A DNA stretch of 45,670 bases, from contig DUUM01000029.1 in the NCBI GenBank assembly GCA_012841565.1, positions 1 to 45,670 of the forward strand, written 5' to 3'. Positions 19,267-29,687 of the stretch are shown piece by piece (position 1 is the stretch's first letter; each line of letters begins with the position of its first letter). The position numbers were made by a program, and so were the translations under genes. This DNA comes from Candidatus Epulonipiscium sp. (lineage in GTDB: Bacteria > Bacillota_A > Clostridia > Lachnospirales > Cellulosilyticaceae). Below the pieces are notes generated by a model, which was not told the origin of the DNA, searched no databases, and worked only from the letters and a program-made list of their open reading frames with translations.

Positions 19267-20221
19267 GGGGATAGGGATCAAAAGGTATTTAAAAGAGAAT
19301 ATGGGGATTTTAATTGGTTTTGCAGTGCTTTGCACAGTGCTCGCAATTCTATCAGATTCATTTTTAACACCAAGCAATATTGTAAATGTACTAAGACAAG
19401 CCAGCACCAATGCGAACTTAGCCATTGGACTAACCTTAGCTCTTATCATTAACGGGATAGACTTGTCAGTAGGATCAGTCCTTGCTTTATCAGGAACAGT
19501 TACGTGTGGGCTAATTGCTAATAATGGGGTACCAATTCCTATAGCGATTGCAATAGGATTACTATTAGGAACAGGGATTGGGTTTGCCAGTGGAAAGATT
19601 ATCTCAAAAACAGGAATTCCACCTTTTATTGTAACCTTAGCTATGATGCAAATTGCTAGAGGGGTTGCGTTTGTATATACTAATGGGATGCCGATTCGTG
19701 TTATGAATGAACCGTTTAACTTTCTAGGGAATGGGTATTTAGGACCGATTCCATTGCCGATTATTTACACAGCAATTCTTATGATTGCAGTGGGATATAT
19801 ATTGGCAAAAACAAAACTAGGGCGTCATATTTACGCTGTGGGAGGCAATATTGAAGCAGCTAAATATTCAGGTGTTAATATTGCTAGAATACAAGTATTT
19901 GTATATACCCTCAGTGGTTTTTTGGCAGCGTTTACGGGTATTATACTTTGTGCCAGAATGTATTCAGGGCAACCTTCGGTAGGGAATGGCTATGAGTTAG
20001 ATGCTATTGCGGCATCAGTTTTGGGTGGCACAAGTTTTTCAGGAGGCGTTGGTAAAATAGGTGGGACACTCATAGGGGTTCTTGTCATTGCTGTTTTAAA
20101 TAATGGATTGAACCTAATGAACGTTAACTCATTTTGGCAATTAGTTGCGAAAGGAATTGTTATACTTGTAGCGGTATACTTCGATTTATTAAAAAAGAAA
20201 AAGGTGAAAGTTGCAAACTAG
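19259..20221 (+). CDS. Ribose/galactose-type ABC importer, permease (RbsC type)
   Basis: The 320-residue membrane protein has eight to ten helices, with the RbsC hallmarks LALIINGIDLSVGSVLALSGT, GTGIGFASGKIISKTGIPPFIVTLAMM, GGNIEAAKYSGVNI and AIAASVLGGTSFSGGVGKIGGTLIGV. It forms the sugar pore. ATG 19259 follows CAGGGGGTGCACAAC, inside the ATPase reading frame, so the two are translationally coupled. A GTG at 19250 is in frame but sits on the ribosome site. Confidence 0.95.
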   Translation: MHKGIGIKRYLKENMGILIGFAVLCTVLAILSDSFLTPSNIVNVLRQASTNANLAIGLTLALIINGIDLSVGSVLALSGTVTCGLIANNGVPIPIAIAIGLLLGTGIGFASGKIISKTGIPPFIVTLAMMQIARGVAFVYTNGMPIRVMNEPFNFLGNGYLGPIPLPIIYTAILMIAVGYILAKTKLGRHIYAVGGNIEAAKYSGVNIARIQVFVYTLSGFLAAFTGIILCARMYSGQPSVGNGYELDAIAASVLGGTSFSGGVGKIGGTLIGVLVIAVLNNGLNLMNVNSFWQLVAKGIVILVAVYFDLLKKKKVKVAN

Positions 20222-20274
20222 ATATTAATTAGTAATATTAATATAAATAAGAGTATAACTTAAGGAGGAAGACA

Positions 20275-21276
20275 ATGAAAAAGGTATTTAGTATGTTAAT
20301 GGTGGCAACAATGGCGTTAGGTTTAAGTACGGGGTGTGGGACTAAGACAACAACTGTAGAAACAGTGCCAACAACAGAGGAAACACCTGCTAAAGAAACA
20401 GAAGCAGCAGGATCAGAAGAAAAGCATTATAAATTTGGGGCTACATATATGACCCTGAATAATCCTTTCTTTGGTGCTTTAAACTCAGGGATTGAAGAAA
20501 TTACAGGTGCTAAAGGCGATACAGTTGTGGCACTGGATCCAGCACTTGATGTAAGTAAACAAATTAGCCAGATTGAAGACTTGGTTGCACAAGGGGTAGA
20601 CGCTATTTTCGTTAACCCAGCGGACTGGAAAGGTATCCGCCCAGGCCTAGAAGCTGCTAAAAAAGCAGGAATTCCAATTATTAACGTAGACGCACCAGTA
20701 TTTGATGAAGATTTAGTAGACTCCATCGTTGCCTCAGATAACTATAATGCAGGGGTACTTTGTGCAAAAGATATGATGAGCAAAATGGATTCAGCTAAAG
20801 TGGTCGTGTTAGAACATCCAACGGCTAAGTCAGCAATTGATAGAACGGATGGTTTCCTAGATACAATCAAAGATAACCCTAACTATGAAGTCGTTGCAAA
20901 GCAATCTTCAGAGGGTCAATTAGAACAAGCAATGCCAGTTATGGAAAATATTATTCAAGCTAATCCAGAAATTAATGTTGTAATGGCACTTAACGATCCA
21001 ACCGCAATGGGAGCGTTAGCGGCATTACAAGCGGCCAACAGAGCAGATGGTGTTTTAATTTATGGTGTAGATGGTTCTCCAGATGCAAAACAAATGATTA
21101 AAGATGGCAAGATGACAGGAACAGCGGCTCAATCACCAATTGGTATTGGAAGAACTGCAGCAGAAATTGCTTATAAAATATTAGATGGTCAAGCAGCTGA
21201 CAAACTTGTGTCTGTTCCAGTTATTTATATTGATCAAAGTAATGTTGATGAGTACGGAACAGATGGCTGGCAATAA
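20275..21276 (+). CDS. Ribose/galactose-type sugar-binding lipoprotein (RbsB type)
   Basis: The 333-residue lipoprotein has a signal peptide ending in the lipobox LSTGC (lipidated Cys at about 21), a Thr/Glu-rich linker, then a type I periplasmic binding fold: MTLNNPFFGALNSGIEE, VDAIFVNPADWKGIRPGLEAAKKAGIPIINVDAPV, MALNDPTAMGALAALQAANR and YGVDGSPDAKQMIKDGKMTGTAAQSP. It delivers a pentose or hexose (ribose, galactose, xylose or inositol-like) to the permease; the exact sugar is not readable. The ATG follows AAGGAGGAAGACA. A chemoreceptor gene follows. Confidence 0.94.
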   Translation: MKKVFSMLMVATMALGLSTGCGTKTTTVETVPTTEETPAKETEAAGSEEKHYKFGATYMTLNNPFFGALNSGIEEITGAKGDTVVALDPALDVSKQISQIEDLVAQGVDAIFVNPADWKGIRPGLEAAKKAGIPIINVDAPVFDEDLVDSIVASDNYNAGVLCAKDMMSKMDSAKVVVLEHPTAKSAIDRTDGFLDTIKDNPNYEVVAKQSSEGQLEQAMPVMENIIQANPEINVVMALNDPTAMGALAALQAANRADGVLIYGVDGSPDAKQMIKDGKMTGTAAQSPIGIGRTAAEIAYKILDGQAADKLVSVPVIYIDQSNVDEYGTDGWQ

Positions 21277-21310
21277 GAATTAAATTCAAAACAGAAATCT
21301 GAAATAAATT

Positions 21311-21352
21311 AGGTGTCATGGAAGAGTGTTAAATCTTTCTTGGCACCTTTTA
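21311..21352 (+). terminator. Terminator or attenuator between the binding protein and chemoreceptor
   Basis: AGGTGTCA (21311-21318) pairs with TGGCACCT (21341-21348) with one G-U pair, followed by a short T run. It would reduce but perhaps not stop read-through into the chemoreceptor gene. Confidence 0.6.
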
Positions 21353-21364
21353 AGGATGAGTGAT

Positions 21365-23077
21365 ATGAAAAGATATTCTTTAACAGGAGAGCTAACGGTT
21401 AAGAAAAAGATAACAATCGTATCAGGCCTTACGATTACAGCATTTGTAATTATGGTCATATTTTTATTGATACAAATGAGCGGGGTCAATAAGAATTATC
21501 ATGATTTATTCTCTAAACTTAAACTAGTTGGTGAAGTAAGAGAGCAAGTTATAAACCTTGAAGGTGAAATGTTTAATTATACTTATAAAGTTAATACAAG
21601 GGAAGAATCAACCGTACGAGAATCAATTGAATTATTAGGTCAAACTGTTGACACATTACTTCAAGAAAGTGAGGATCGGCAAGGGGAGCCTAAAGAGTTA
21701 GCAGATGAAGAGAGAGCGATACGAGGATTAGTTGATAAATATATCTTAATCGCCAATGAAACAATCCTACTAGCAGATAGCAATGAAATTGGAAAATCAG
21801 ATAGCTCAGTGAAAGAACTTAATAAAATAGGGCTGTTTATTACGGAACATATTGAATTATTTGAAACAATTCAATTGAAAATAGGGAGCGGAATTAGTGA
21901 TCATATTAATATAAAAACGAAAAGGATCATCAGTTTAAGTTTAGGTAGTATGATACTTGTTATTTTGTTGATTGCAGTGGTTGACCTTTTATTGGTAAAC
22001 AATATTAATAGGTCATTAAAAAAGCTTTCCCAGTATACTGTGAGTTTGGCTCAGGGTGATTTATCAGTTGATAAACTTGTCATTGAAACCAAGGATGAGT
22101 TTTATTACCTAACCTTAGAGGTTAATCGGCTACATGATGCTTTAAATAAGTCCATAACCCACATTAAGAATACAGCTTTTAATATTAATGAAAGTGCAAA
22201 CTATCAAACAAGCTATGCCCAGGAAAATTCCGAAGCTGGCAATGAGGTAGCCACATCAATTCTAAGTATATGCGAGAATGTTTATGAACTAGATAGTGCT
22301 TTTGAGAACATCTACAGTTTAAGCAAAGAGATTAACAAAAGTTTTGAAAGTTTAACCCAGAACGAGCAGTCTATAATGGCCAATAGTATACAATCTGCTA
22401 AGGACATTGATAAAGGGCATGAACAAATCAATGGATATATAGGCATTATCAGGCAAGCAACCGAATCAATTGAAAAGACCTTAACGAGCATGGATTACTT
22501 AAGGGAACAATCCACGGTTATGGAGAGAATCATTCAAAATATGAATGATATTTCAAAACAAACGGGTCTTTTGGCTTTGAATGCATCTATAGAAGCAGCT
22601 AGGGCAGGGCATTCAGGGCGGGGATTTGCAGTTGTAGCAAATGAAGTTAAGCTATTAAGTGAGCAATCAGCAATCTTTGGTCAGGAAGCTAACGAAGGGA
22701 TACAAAAGGTTCTAGGGCAAATTAACAAAGTAAATGAGGGGATACAAGTAACGGCCTATAAGCTTAATGATAGTGAGTCCTTAACTTATTCACTTATTGA
22801 AGAACTAAAGAATATTGAGACTTCAAGTAATCAAATACAAAAAGATGTTCAAATGAACAATGAAGAAATTAACTATATCAATAAAAAAATAGAAAATATA
22901 GTTGCGAATACAGAGATGACAAAAATAAAATCATCACAATCTAAAGAAGCAGTTGAGATGATTTCAGCAGCCATACAACAACAAACGGCTAGTCTAGAAG
23001 AAATGGCAGGTTTAGCTGATAGGTTAAATAAAGAGGTCATAAATTTAGACGAACTTGTTAATAATTACAAATTATAA
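21365..23077 (+). CDS. Methyl-accepting chemotaxis protein
   Basis: The 570-residue chemoreceptor has TM1 at about 20-40, an extracellular helical ligand domain (about 41-180), TM2 at about 190-213 ([20 protein letters not shown]), a HAMP region and a cytoplasmic signalling coil. The hairpin tip is clear: [36 protein letters not shown]. It controls CheA. Its position behind a sugar importer suggests it senses the same sugar or its binding protein (inference). ATG 21365 follows AAGGATGAGTGAT; ATG 21356 is in frame but overlaps that site. Confidence 0.93.
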   Translation: MKRYSLTGELTVKKKITIVSGLTITAFVIMVIFLLIQMSGVNKNYHDLFSKLKLVGEVREQVINLEGEMFNYTYKVNTREESTVRESIELLGQTVDTLLQESEDRQGEPKELADEERAIRGLVDKYILIANETILLADSNEIGKSDSSVKELNKIGLFITEHIELFETIQLKIGSGISDHINIKTKRIISLSLGSMILVILLIAVVDLLLVNNINRSLKKLSQYTVSLAQGDLSVDKLVIETKDEFYYLTLEVNRLHDALNKSITHIKNTAFNINESANYQTSYAQENSEAGNEVATSILSICENVYELDSAFENIYSLSKEINKSFESLTQNEQSIMANSIQSAKDIDKGHEQINGYIGIIRQATESIEKTLTSMDYLREQSTVMERIIQNMNDISKQTGLLALNASIEAARAGHSGRGFAVVANEVKLLSEQSAIFGQEANEGIQKVLGQINKVNEGIQVTAYKLNDSESLTYSLIEELKNIETSSNQIQKDVQMNNEEINYINKKIENIVANTEMTKIKSSQSKEAVEMISAAIQQQTASLEEMAGLADRLNKEVINLDELVNNYKL

Positions 23078-23100
23078 ATTATTAGGGGTAGCAATTTATA

Positions 23101-23160
23101 TAATGGTACCTATAGATTAGCACTTAAAAGTGCTTAGTCTATAGGTACCATTATAAGTTT
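23101..23160 (+). terminator. Terminator with an unusually long stem
   Basis: Bases 23101-23153 fold into a near-perfect stem of about 25 bp (TAATGGTACCTATAGA paired with TCTATAGGTACCATTA, inner AGCACTT/AAGTGCT), followed by TAAGTTTTT. Confidence 0.85.
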
Positions 23161-23188
23161 TTAGCACTTTGTTAATAGCCCAGATATC

Positions 23189-23216
23189 TTGACAATATCC
23201 TTTATTATATGATAGA
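23189..23216 (+). promoter_or_regulatory. Probable guaB promoter
   Basis: TTGACA (23189-23194) is a perfect -35 box. The matching -10 region (ATAGAG or GATAGA, 16-17 bp on) is weak. I looked for a purine riboswitch in the 80-bp leader and saw none. Confidence 0.5.
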
Positions 23217-23255
23217 GTTAAGGATAATATTTAGAGATAAAACACATTAATATAA

Positions 23256-24743
<1,488 letters not shown>

Positions 24744-24770
24744 GACCACTAATAGGAGGCTCACTCATTA

Positions 24771-26039
24771 ATGAAATATGAATCAGTATTAATCATAAAC
24801 CTAGGCGGAGAAAACAACCAAATGCTTGCAAGGCAAGTAAGGGACAACCATGTATATTGCGAAGTTGCACCATACGGGATTACAGCAGAAGAAATTAAAG
24901 CAATAAACCCAAAAGGAATTATTTTCTCAGCACAAGATATTGAAGCTTCAAAGAAAGATAATCAAGACATGATTAACCAAATAGAGGCTTTAAATATCCC
25001 AACAACCTTTACAGAGGGGGTTAAAACAGAGAAAGACAACGACGATCTTTGTAGCTTCTTATATGATACTTGTCAATGTCAAAAAGGTTGGAAGATGGAA
25101 GACTTTGCAAATAACTCTATAGCCCAACTAAAAGAAAAACTACAAGGTAAAAAGGTTTTATGTGCTCTCTCAGGAGGCGTAGATTCTTCAGTAGCAGCTG
25201 TTTTAATTCATAGAGCGATTGGTAAAGACTTAACTTGTATCTTTGTTGACCATGGCTTAATGCGTAAAGATGAAGGCGACCAAGTAGAAAAAACTTTTGG
25301 TGAAGAATTTGATATGAACCTTATTAGAGTTAATGCTGAAGATCAGTTTTTATCAAAACTAGCAGGTGTATCAGACCCTGAAACAAAACGTAAGATAATA
25401 GGTGAAGAGTTCATCCGCATATTTGAAGCGGAAGCCAAAAAGATTGGTACAGTAGACTTCCTAGTTCAAGGAACTATCTACCCAGACATAATCGAAAGCG
25501 GTACAAAAGAAGAACTAGCCGTTAAATCCCACCATAACGTAGGGGGATTACCGGATCATGTAGACTTTAAAGAAATTATAGAGCCCCTTCGTATGCTATT
25601 TAAAGACGAAGTTCGTGATGTAGGACGTGCTATTGGTATACCTGAGTTTTTAGTTGCACGTCAACCATTCCCAGGACCAGGTCTAGGCATTCGTGTAATC
25701 GGTGATCTTACAAAAGAAAAACTCGATATCCTTCGTGAAGTAGATTATATCTATAGAGATGAAGTAGCAAAAGCAGGCCTTGATAAAGAAATCTGGCAAT
25801 ACTTTGCAGTCTTAACCAACCTAAAAACAGTAGGTGTTACAGATAACAAAAGAACATACAGCTACACAGTAGCTCTTCGCGGCGTAACATCAGTAGACGG
25901 CATGAGCGCAGACTGGGCAAGGATTCCCCACGATGTGTTAGCTAAAATGTCTATGAGGATTACCAGTGAGGTAATTGAAGTTAATAGGGTCGTGTATGAC
26001 ATTACGTCAAAACCACCAGCAACAATAGAGTGGGAATAA
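24771..26039 (+). CDS. guaA: GMP synthase lacking the glutaminase active site
   Basis: This 422-residue protein is about 90 residues shorter than standard GuaA (510-525). The ATP-pyrophosphatase domain looks intact: [17 protein letters not shown] (about 130-146), [14 protein letters not shown] and [17 protein letters not shown]. So does the dimerisation domain, ending [11 protein letters not shown]. The N-terminal glutamine amidotransferase domain keeps only its first strand region ([20 protein letters not shown], then NPKGIIFS) and its end ([15 protein letters not shown]). The segment with the catalytic Cys (normally GICYG), His and Glu is missing, in frame. It should therefore amidate XMP with free ammonia, or need a separate amidotransferase (inference). 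The ATG follows ATAGGAGGCTCACTCATTA. Confidence 0.93.
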   Translation: MKYESVLIINLGGENNQMLARQVRDNHVYCEVAPYGITAEEIKAINPKGIIFSAQDIEASKKDNQDMINQIEALNIPTTFTEGVKTEKDNDDLCSFLYDTCQCQKGWKMEDFANNSIAQLKEKLQGKKVLCALSGGVDSSVAAVLIHRAIGKDLTCIFVDHGLMRKDEGDQVEKTFGEEFDMNLIRVNAEDQFLSKLAGVSDPETKRKIIGEEFIRIFEAEAKKIGTVDFLVQGTIYPDIIESGTKEELAVKSHHNVGGLPDHVDFKEIIEPLRMLFKDEVRDVGRAIGIPEFLVARQPFPGPGLGIRVIGDLTKEKLDILREVDYIYRDEVAKAGLDKEIWQYFAVLTNLKTVGVTDNKRTYSYTVALRGVTSVDGMSADWARIPHDVLAKMSMRITSEVIEVNRVVYDITSKPPATIEWE

Positions 26040-26097
26040 GGTGCTTAACAGCACCCATATAGCGAAATAGAGTAACACAGAGCTTAGTAATATTCTT

Positions 26098-26117
26098 TGC
26101 TTCTAGTTTGCTTCTAA
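26098..26117 (+). repeat. Left attachment site (attL core)
   Basis: TGCTTCTAGTTTGCTTCTAA starts 58 bp after the guaA stop and is identical at 45274-45293. It is itself built of two TGCTTCTA units 11 bp apart, which could be the paired integrase core sites. Confidence 0.88.
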
Positions 26118-26175
26118 TAATGGAGTTATTGTTAGAATAAGAGTATAAATAAAATAATAATAAACACAGAAAGAT

Positions 26176-26210
26176 ACCCTGATTCGATTTAACTTGAATC
26201 AGGGTTTTTT
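26176..26210. terminator. Terminator at the element's left edge
   Basis: ACCCTGATTC pairs with GAATCAGGGT around a 10-nt loop, followed by TTTTTT on the plus strand. It would now stop guaBA read-through and may also end the leftward defence operon. Confidence 0.85.
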
Positions 26211-26235
26211 ATATGTTATTTAGTATTGAAAATAT

Positions 26236-27273
26236 TTAGATTTTTATAGTTTTTTGAATTTTTTTCTTTTCTTTCTCAATTAGAGAATAAAAGTATCGGG
26301 AATGATTAATTCCAAAATTAGGTTTAGTTCTATTTCTCATGCCCTTTTCTAATATAATCTTTTCGACCTCTATAAACTCTTTATTGTCTAATAAGATTGT
26401 AAGCAAATTATTTAAATCACCGGCATAAGTTTCAATAAGAATTCTTTTTAAGAGAATATCATTAGTAGCAAATAGGAAAAGTTCAGGATATTGATCTTCA
26501 TTATAAAAAAAGGTACTCCATTCAGATAAATAGTTTAAATCCCATGCTTGATTTTTACAACCTCTTATTATCTTATTTATATCATTGCTCATGCTATTTT
26601 TAGGAGCTTTTATACCTTCTTGATTGGTCAATAACAAAATAACATAAACTATTGTTGATTCACAAATTAATAAATTATCATAATTCCAAGTTAAAAAGGC
26701 ACAAATTCTTTCGATTCTAGTCATCTTTTTTGATCTTAATAAATAAACTAAATGTAACATTTCTGCAGTGTGCATCAGAACATGGTTTGGGGGTGAAGTA
26801 TAGTCAATGTTTGATTTATACTCTTTTACTTCTCCTGTAAACTTGGGTATTTTATCAATATATCCTTGAAAAAGTCTTAACCAAATCATGCTAGGATAAA
26901 ATCGAAAAATATCTTTGAATAGTTGAAGTTCTATTTGAGATTTTCGTTGGTCTTTTGAATGATTTGCATGTTCAACAATAGCAGGACCAGAACTAATTGA
27001 TATACCATTTGTAATACACCAAGTCATTAATAAAGCAACTAATTGTTGTTCGTTTTTATCTTCTAGACTACCATTTCTTGCAAGATTTAATATTGAACTA
27101 AGTAGATTTCTATCAAGAAAAACAACAGGGTTTTTAGTAGTCTGAATATCTTTTAGAATAGAATATGATAATTGACCTTCTGGAAAATAATTAGGATGAA
27201 AAATTATCTGATTATTATTTATAGCTTGCCATATAACATCAATTTCATTATCTTCAAAAATCATAAAACTCAC
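26236..27273 (-). CDS. Unknown protein, possible PIN-like nuclease; last gene of the SIR2 cassette
   Basis: About 345 residues. I do not recognise the family with certainty. The N-terminal part has a strand ending in aspartate (NPVVFLDRNLLSSIL) and later a helix cue ISISSGPAIVEHANH, an order like the first D and the E of PIN-domain nucleases; a third acidic site (WNYDNLL or CEST region) is only a guess. The C-terminal half is helical and leucine-rich. GTG 27273 has AGGTGG four bases upstream and is preferred; ATG 27264 is possible. The longer GTG start at 27321 has no ribosome site and would overlap the upstream gene. It is encoded 16 bp after the 102-residue protein. Confidence 0.55.
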   Translation of the reverse strand: MSFMIFEDNEIDVIWQAINNNQIIFHPNYFPEGQLSYSILKDIQTTKNPVVFLDRNLLSSILNLARNGSLEDKNEQQLVALLMTWCITNGISISSGPAIVEHANHSKDQRKSQIELQLFKDIFRFYPSMIWLRLFQGYIDKIPKFTGEVKEYKSNIDYTSPPNHVLMHTAEMLHLVYLLRSKKMTRIERICAFLTWNYDNLLICESTIVYVILLLTNQEGIKAPKNSMSNDINKIIRGCKNQAWDLNYLSEWSTFFYNEDQYPELFLFATNDILLKRILIETYAGDLNNLLTILLDNKEFIEVEKIILEKGMRNRTKPNFGINHSRYFYSLIEKEKKKIQKTIKI

Positions 27274-27289
27274 AATACCACCTATTTCT

Positions 27290-27598
27290 TCAATATTTCT
27301 TATTTTTTTTATTAGTTGCACATAAAAAAACTGTTGCAGGATCTACATTATTATTTGCAGCTATTATATTTAAATTAATTGTTAAGAGAGATATATTGGA
27401 ATCAAAATCACTATTTAAAATATGATCCTTAGGATACTTTGCTCTTATTTTATCTATATCTTTTATATATTTATATGATATCTTATATAAATATCCTTTT
27501 TTAGGCGGCGTTATATTTCTATATTCATTTTCTATATCTTTGATGGACATTATACTACCAGTCCAATCTTTAGCAATTGTTAAAATATCATTATTCAT
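27290..27598 (-). CDS. Small unknown protein in the SIR2 cassette
   Basis: This 102-residue protein of unknown family has a basic middle (PPKKGYLYKISYKYIKDIDKIRAKYPKD) and a hydrophobic segment at about 69-80 (LLTINLNIIAAN). The ATG follows AAGTAGGTGTAAAT, and the gene starts 8 bp after the SIR2-like gene, so it is in the same operon. Its size and position would suit a regulator, adaptor or immunity protein for the SIR2-like effector, but nothing in the sequence proves this. Confidence 0.65.
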   Translation of the reverse strand: MNNDILTIAKDWTGSIMSIKDIENEYRNITPPKKGYLYKISYKYIKDIDKIRAKYPKDHILNSDFDSNISLLTINLNIIAANNNVDPATVFLCATNKKNKKY

Positions 27599-27606
27599 AT
27601 TTACAC

Positions 27607-28722
27607 CTACTTATATTTATTCCATAAAAGTTTAACATCTTTTAAAATTAAAGTTTTATTGTCTAACATATTTTCAATTTGATGATTTTGATTAGAACTA
27701 TAATAATAATAAGTAACTTTATCTATATTGTCATTATTATTAATTATATCAAAAATATGAGTATCATTATTTGGAGCTAATCCAAGAATGGTAAGATTTC
27801 CCTTTATAGTTTCAAATTCTTTAATAGGATAGCTTTCAGCAAATGCTAGCTTTGGGTTATCATCTTTAAGCTTTATAGATTCATGAAGCTTTCTAACAAG
27901 TTCATTATCATCATTAGCCCAACTTTCTATATCTCTTCTAACACCTTCTTGTGTTGAGTACGCATATTTAAATTTTTCAATAGCTTGATTAGCATGTAGA
28001 CCTTGCTTTATGGAAAACAACTTATGGTTACCATTATACGTAGTCAAGGCATTTGAGTATAGATGGTGATAGTTTGGATCAATTTCAATATTATCTAAGG
28101 GTCTATCAGACATGTAGTTTCTTAAAGAATTTTCATCATATACATCAGCTTTAATATGAAAAGCTCCATGTAGATAATATACTTTTCTATTAGTAAAAAA
28201 TTCTATATTTCTATCATAATTTGTTGTAAATAAAGTATCAAAGTCATTAAAAAAATCTCTAAAGTTATCTGGAAAATATTTATAAATTTGATTTACCTTT
28301 CCATCATTGTAGATTGAATGAATAAAGAATCTTTTAAAAGTTTCTCTAGTGAAATAGGCATCAGGATTTGTTATTTTGTTTTTTCTAAACATTAAATCAA
28401 GTACTAAATAATAATCTTCAAATCCGATACTAGTAATATTTAAGCTTTTTTTGCTACTATAATACTCAAGAAAATAACTTATTGATTTTTTTTCATCAGA
28501 AGTGATCGCAAGTTGATTGTATTCTCCCTTCAATACAGCATCAATTTCTCTGAATAAAGTACCAAAGAATGATAATAATAAGTCGGGTTCATCAATTAGT
28601 ACATGTTTTGGTATTTTGTCCTTGTACACATTATCAATAGCCCTTAAGATAATTGCTTTATTTAAATTATCTTCTCCCCCATATTGAATATTAATACCAT
28701 TACCAAATAACAAAGTATCCAA
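27607..28722 (-). CDS. SIR2-like (SIR2_2 type) NAD-consuming effector candidate
   Basis: About 371 residues. SIR2-like signs are LLFGNGINIQYGG at the very N-terminus (the nucleotide-binding GxG), FDTLFTTNYDRNIEFF (about 161-176, the TTNYD motif), VYYLHGAFH (about 181-189, with the likely catalytic His) and a late Rossmann strand NLTILGLAPNNDTHIFDI. This subgroup occurs in anti-phage systems that kill the cell by destroying NAD. TTG 28722 lies eight bases after AGGAGG and is the best start; the GTG at 28731 is inside that ribosome site. It follows the XRE gene closely and heads a three-gene set with the 102-residue and PIN-like proteins. Confidence 0.8.
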   Translation of the reverse strand: MDTLLFGNGINIQYGGEDNLNKAIILRAIDNVYKDKIPKHVLIDEPDLLLSFFGTLFREIDAVLKGEYNQLAITSDEKKSISYFLEYYSSKKSLNITSIGFEDYYLVLDLMFRKNKITNPDAYFTRETFKRFFIHSIYNDGKVNQIYKYFPDNFRDFFNDFDTLFTTNYDRNIEFFTNRKVYYLHGAFHIKADVYDENSLRNYMSDRPLDNIEIDPNYHHLYSNALTTYNGNHKLFSIKQGLHANQAIEKFKYAYSTQEGVRRDIESWANDDNELVRKLHESIKLKDDNPKLAFAESYPIKEFETIKGNLTILGLAPNNDTHIFDIINNNDNIDKVTYYYYSSNQNHQIENMLDNKTLILKDVKLLWNKYK

Positions 28723-28734
28723 GATATTCACCTC

Positions 28735-29301
28735 CTATTTCTTCAAATCATCATTCAGCCATAAACTAGGATTCTTCTTACTCAATCCATCATTATAAAA
28801 CATAGGCCTTTTATTCATCTTATTATACTTATATTCTTCTTTGCTACTTTCTGGCCAATTAGCCTTCCAGTCTTCATATTGTTCTTCAGTCAAGTAATTA
28901 CCTTCATATTGCTCACGTTGTTCTTTCCATAGTTTAAGAAAGTGGTCTAAATAGACACCTTCTTCTCCTGAAAAATAAATAGCATGTTTCTTTTCTTTTA
29001 AATCATATTTATCATCTACTAATACTTCAATCTCTTCAATTCTAATAGGTAAAGTATCTTCCATTTTAAAAAGTAGTCTTACAGACTCATCCATAGAGTA
29101 AGGATATTTAGCATCATCTAAATACTCAGGTACTACCTTAAGTTCATCAGCAATATCACTTAATAGATCTTCTTTTGGAGTTCTTCTATTTGATTCATAT
29201 TGTCGTATTCTAGAATCATCAAAGCCTAATTTTTCTCCCAGACTCTTTTGAGTGAAACCTCTTAATTCCCTAAACTTTTTTAATAAATCTCCTAAAGCCA
29301 T
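28735..29301 (-). CDS. XRE-family element regulator
   Basis: This 188-residue protein has an N-terminal HTH of the Cro/CI type (LLKKFRELRGFTQKSLGEKLGFDDSRIRQYESNRRTPKEDLLSDIADEL, about 5-55). Its acidic C-terminal region ends with a tail like other integrative-element regulators in Firmicutes. ATG 29301 follows ATTAGGAGGTGTGAAT; the GTG at 29307 is on the ribosome site. It is divergent from the excisionase-like gene, and the shared 180-bp region holds three copies of a GCACCTA motif that may be its operators. It probably controls both excision and the leftward defence genes behind it. Confidence 0.87.
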   Translation of the reverse strand: MALGDLLKKFRELRGFTQKSLGEKLGFDDSRIRQYESNRRTPKEDLLSDIADELKVVPEYLDDAKYPYSMDESVRLLFKMEDTLPIRIEEIEVLVDDKYDLKEKKHAIYFSGEEGVYLDHFLKLWKEQREQYEGNYLTEEQYEDWKANWPESSKEEYKYNKMNKRPMFYNDGLSKKNPSLWLNDDLKK

Positions 29302-29334
29302 ATTCACACCTCCTAATATGATTTATCATATCAT

Positions 29335-29460
29335 AAAAGCACCTATATTAAAACTTAAAATTTAAAAAGCAACTTAATTTATGAAATAGGTGCAAAAAAG
29401 CATTGACAAAGATAAAATACTAGTATAATATATAAATAGGAACAAATAAGCACCTAATAT
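29335..29460. promoter_or_regulatory. Divergent control region: promoter plus three GCACCTA-type sites
   Basis: GCACCTAT occurs at 29339-29346, its inverse ATAGGTGC at 29386-29393 and GCACCTAA at 29450-29457. The last is preceded by ATAGGAAC (29436-29443), making an imperfect dyad. A rightward promoter, TTGACA (29403-29408) and TAATAT (29426-29431, 17-bp spacer), lies between the second and third copies. The layout suggests repression by the divergent XRE protein. Confidence 0.65.
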
Positions 29461-29480
29461 AAAAAAGGAGGAGAAGAATA

Positions 29481-29687
29481 ATGAGCAAATTATTTATTAC
29501 AGTTAAAGAGGTTTCACAAGTTTTACAGGTATCTGACCAACAATCCTATAAAATAATTAGAAGTATGAACGAAGAATTAAAAGAGAAAGGTTATTTAGTT
29601 GTGAGGGGTAGAGTAGATAGAAAATACTTCTTTGAACATTTTTATGGAACAAATACAGAAATGGAGGTGGAAAATGCCTGCTTATAA
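29481..29687 (+). CDS. Excisionase-like small DNA-binding protein
   Basis: This 68-residue protein has a winged-HTH start (LFITVKEVSQVLQVSDQQSYKIIRSMNEEL) of the kind placed before integrases in small Firmicute elements. The ATG follows AAAGGAGGAGAAGAATA. Its last 14 bases overlap the integrase start. It probably guides excision with the integrase. Confidence 0.78.
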   Translation: MSKLFITVKEVSQVLQVSDQQSYKIIRSMNEELKEKGYLVVRGRVDRKYFFEHFYGTNTEMEVENACL

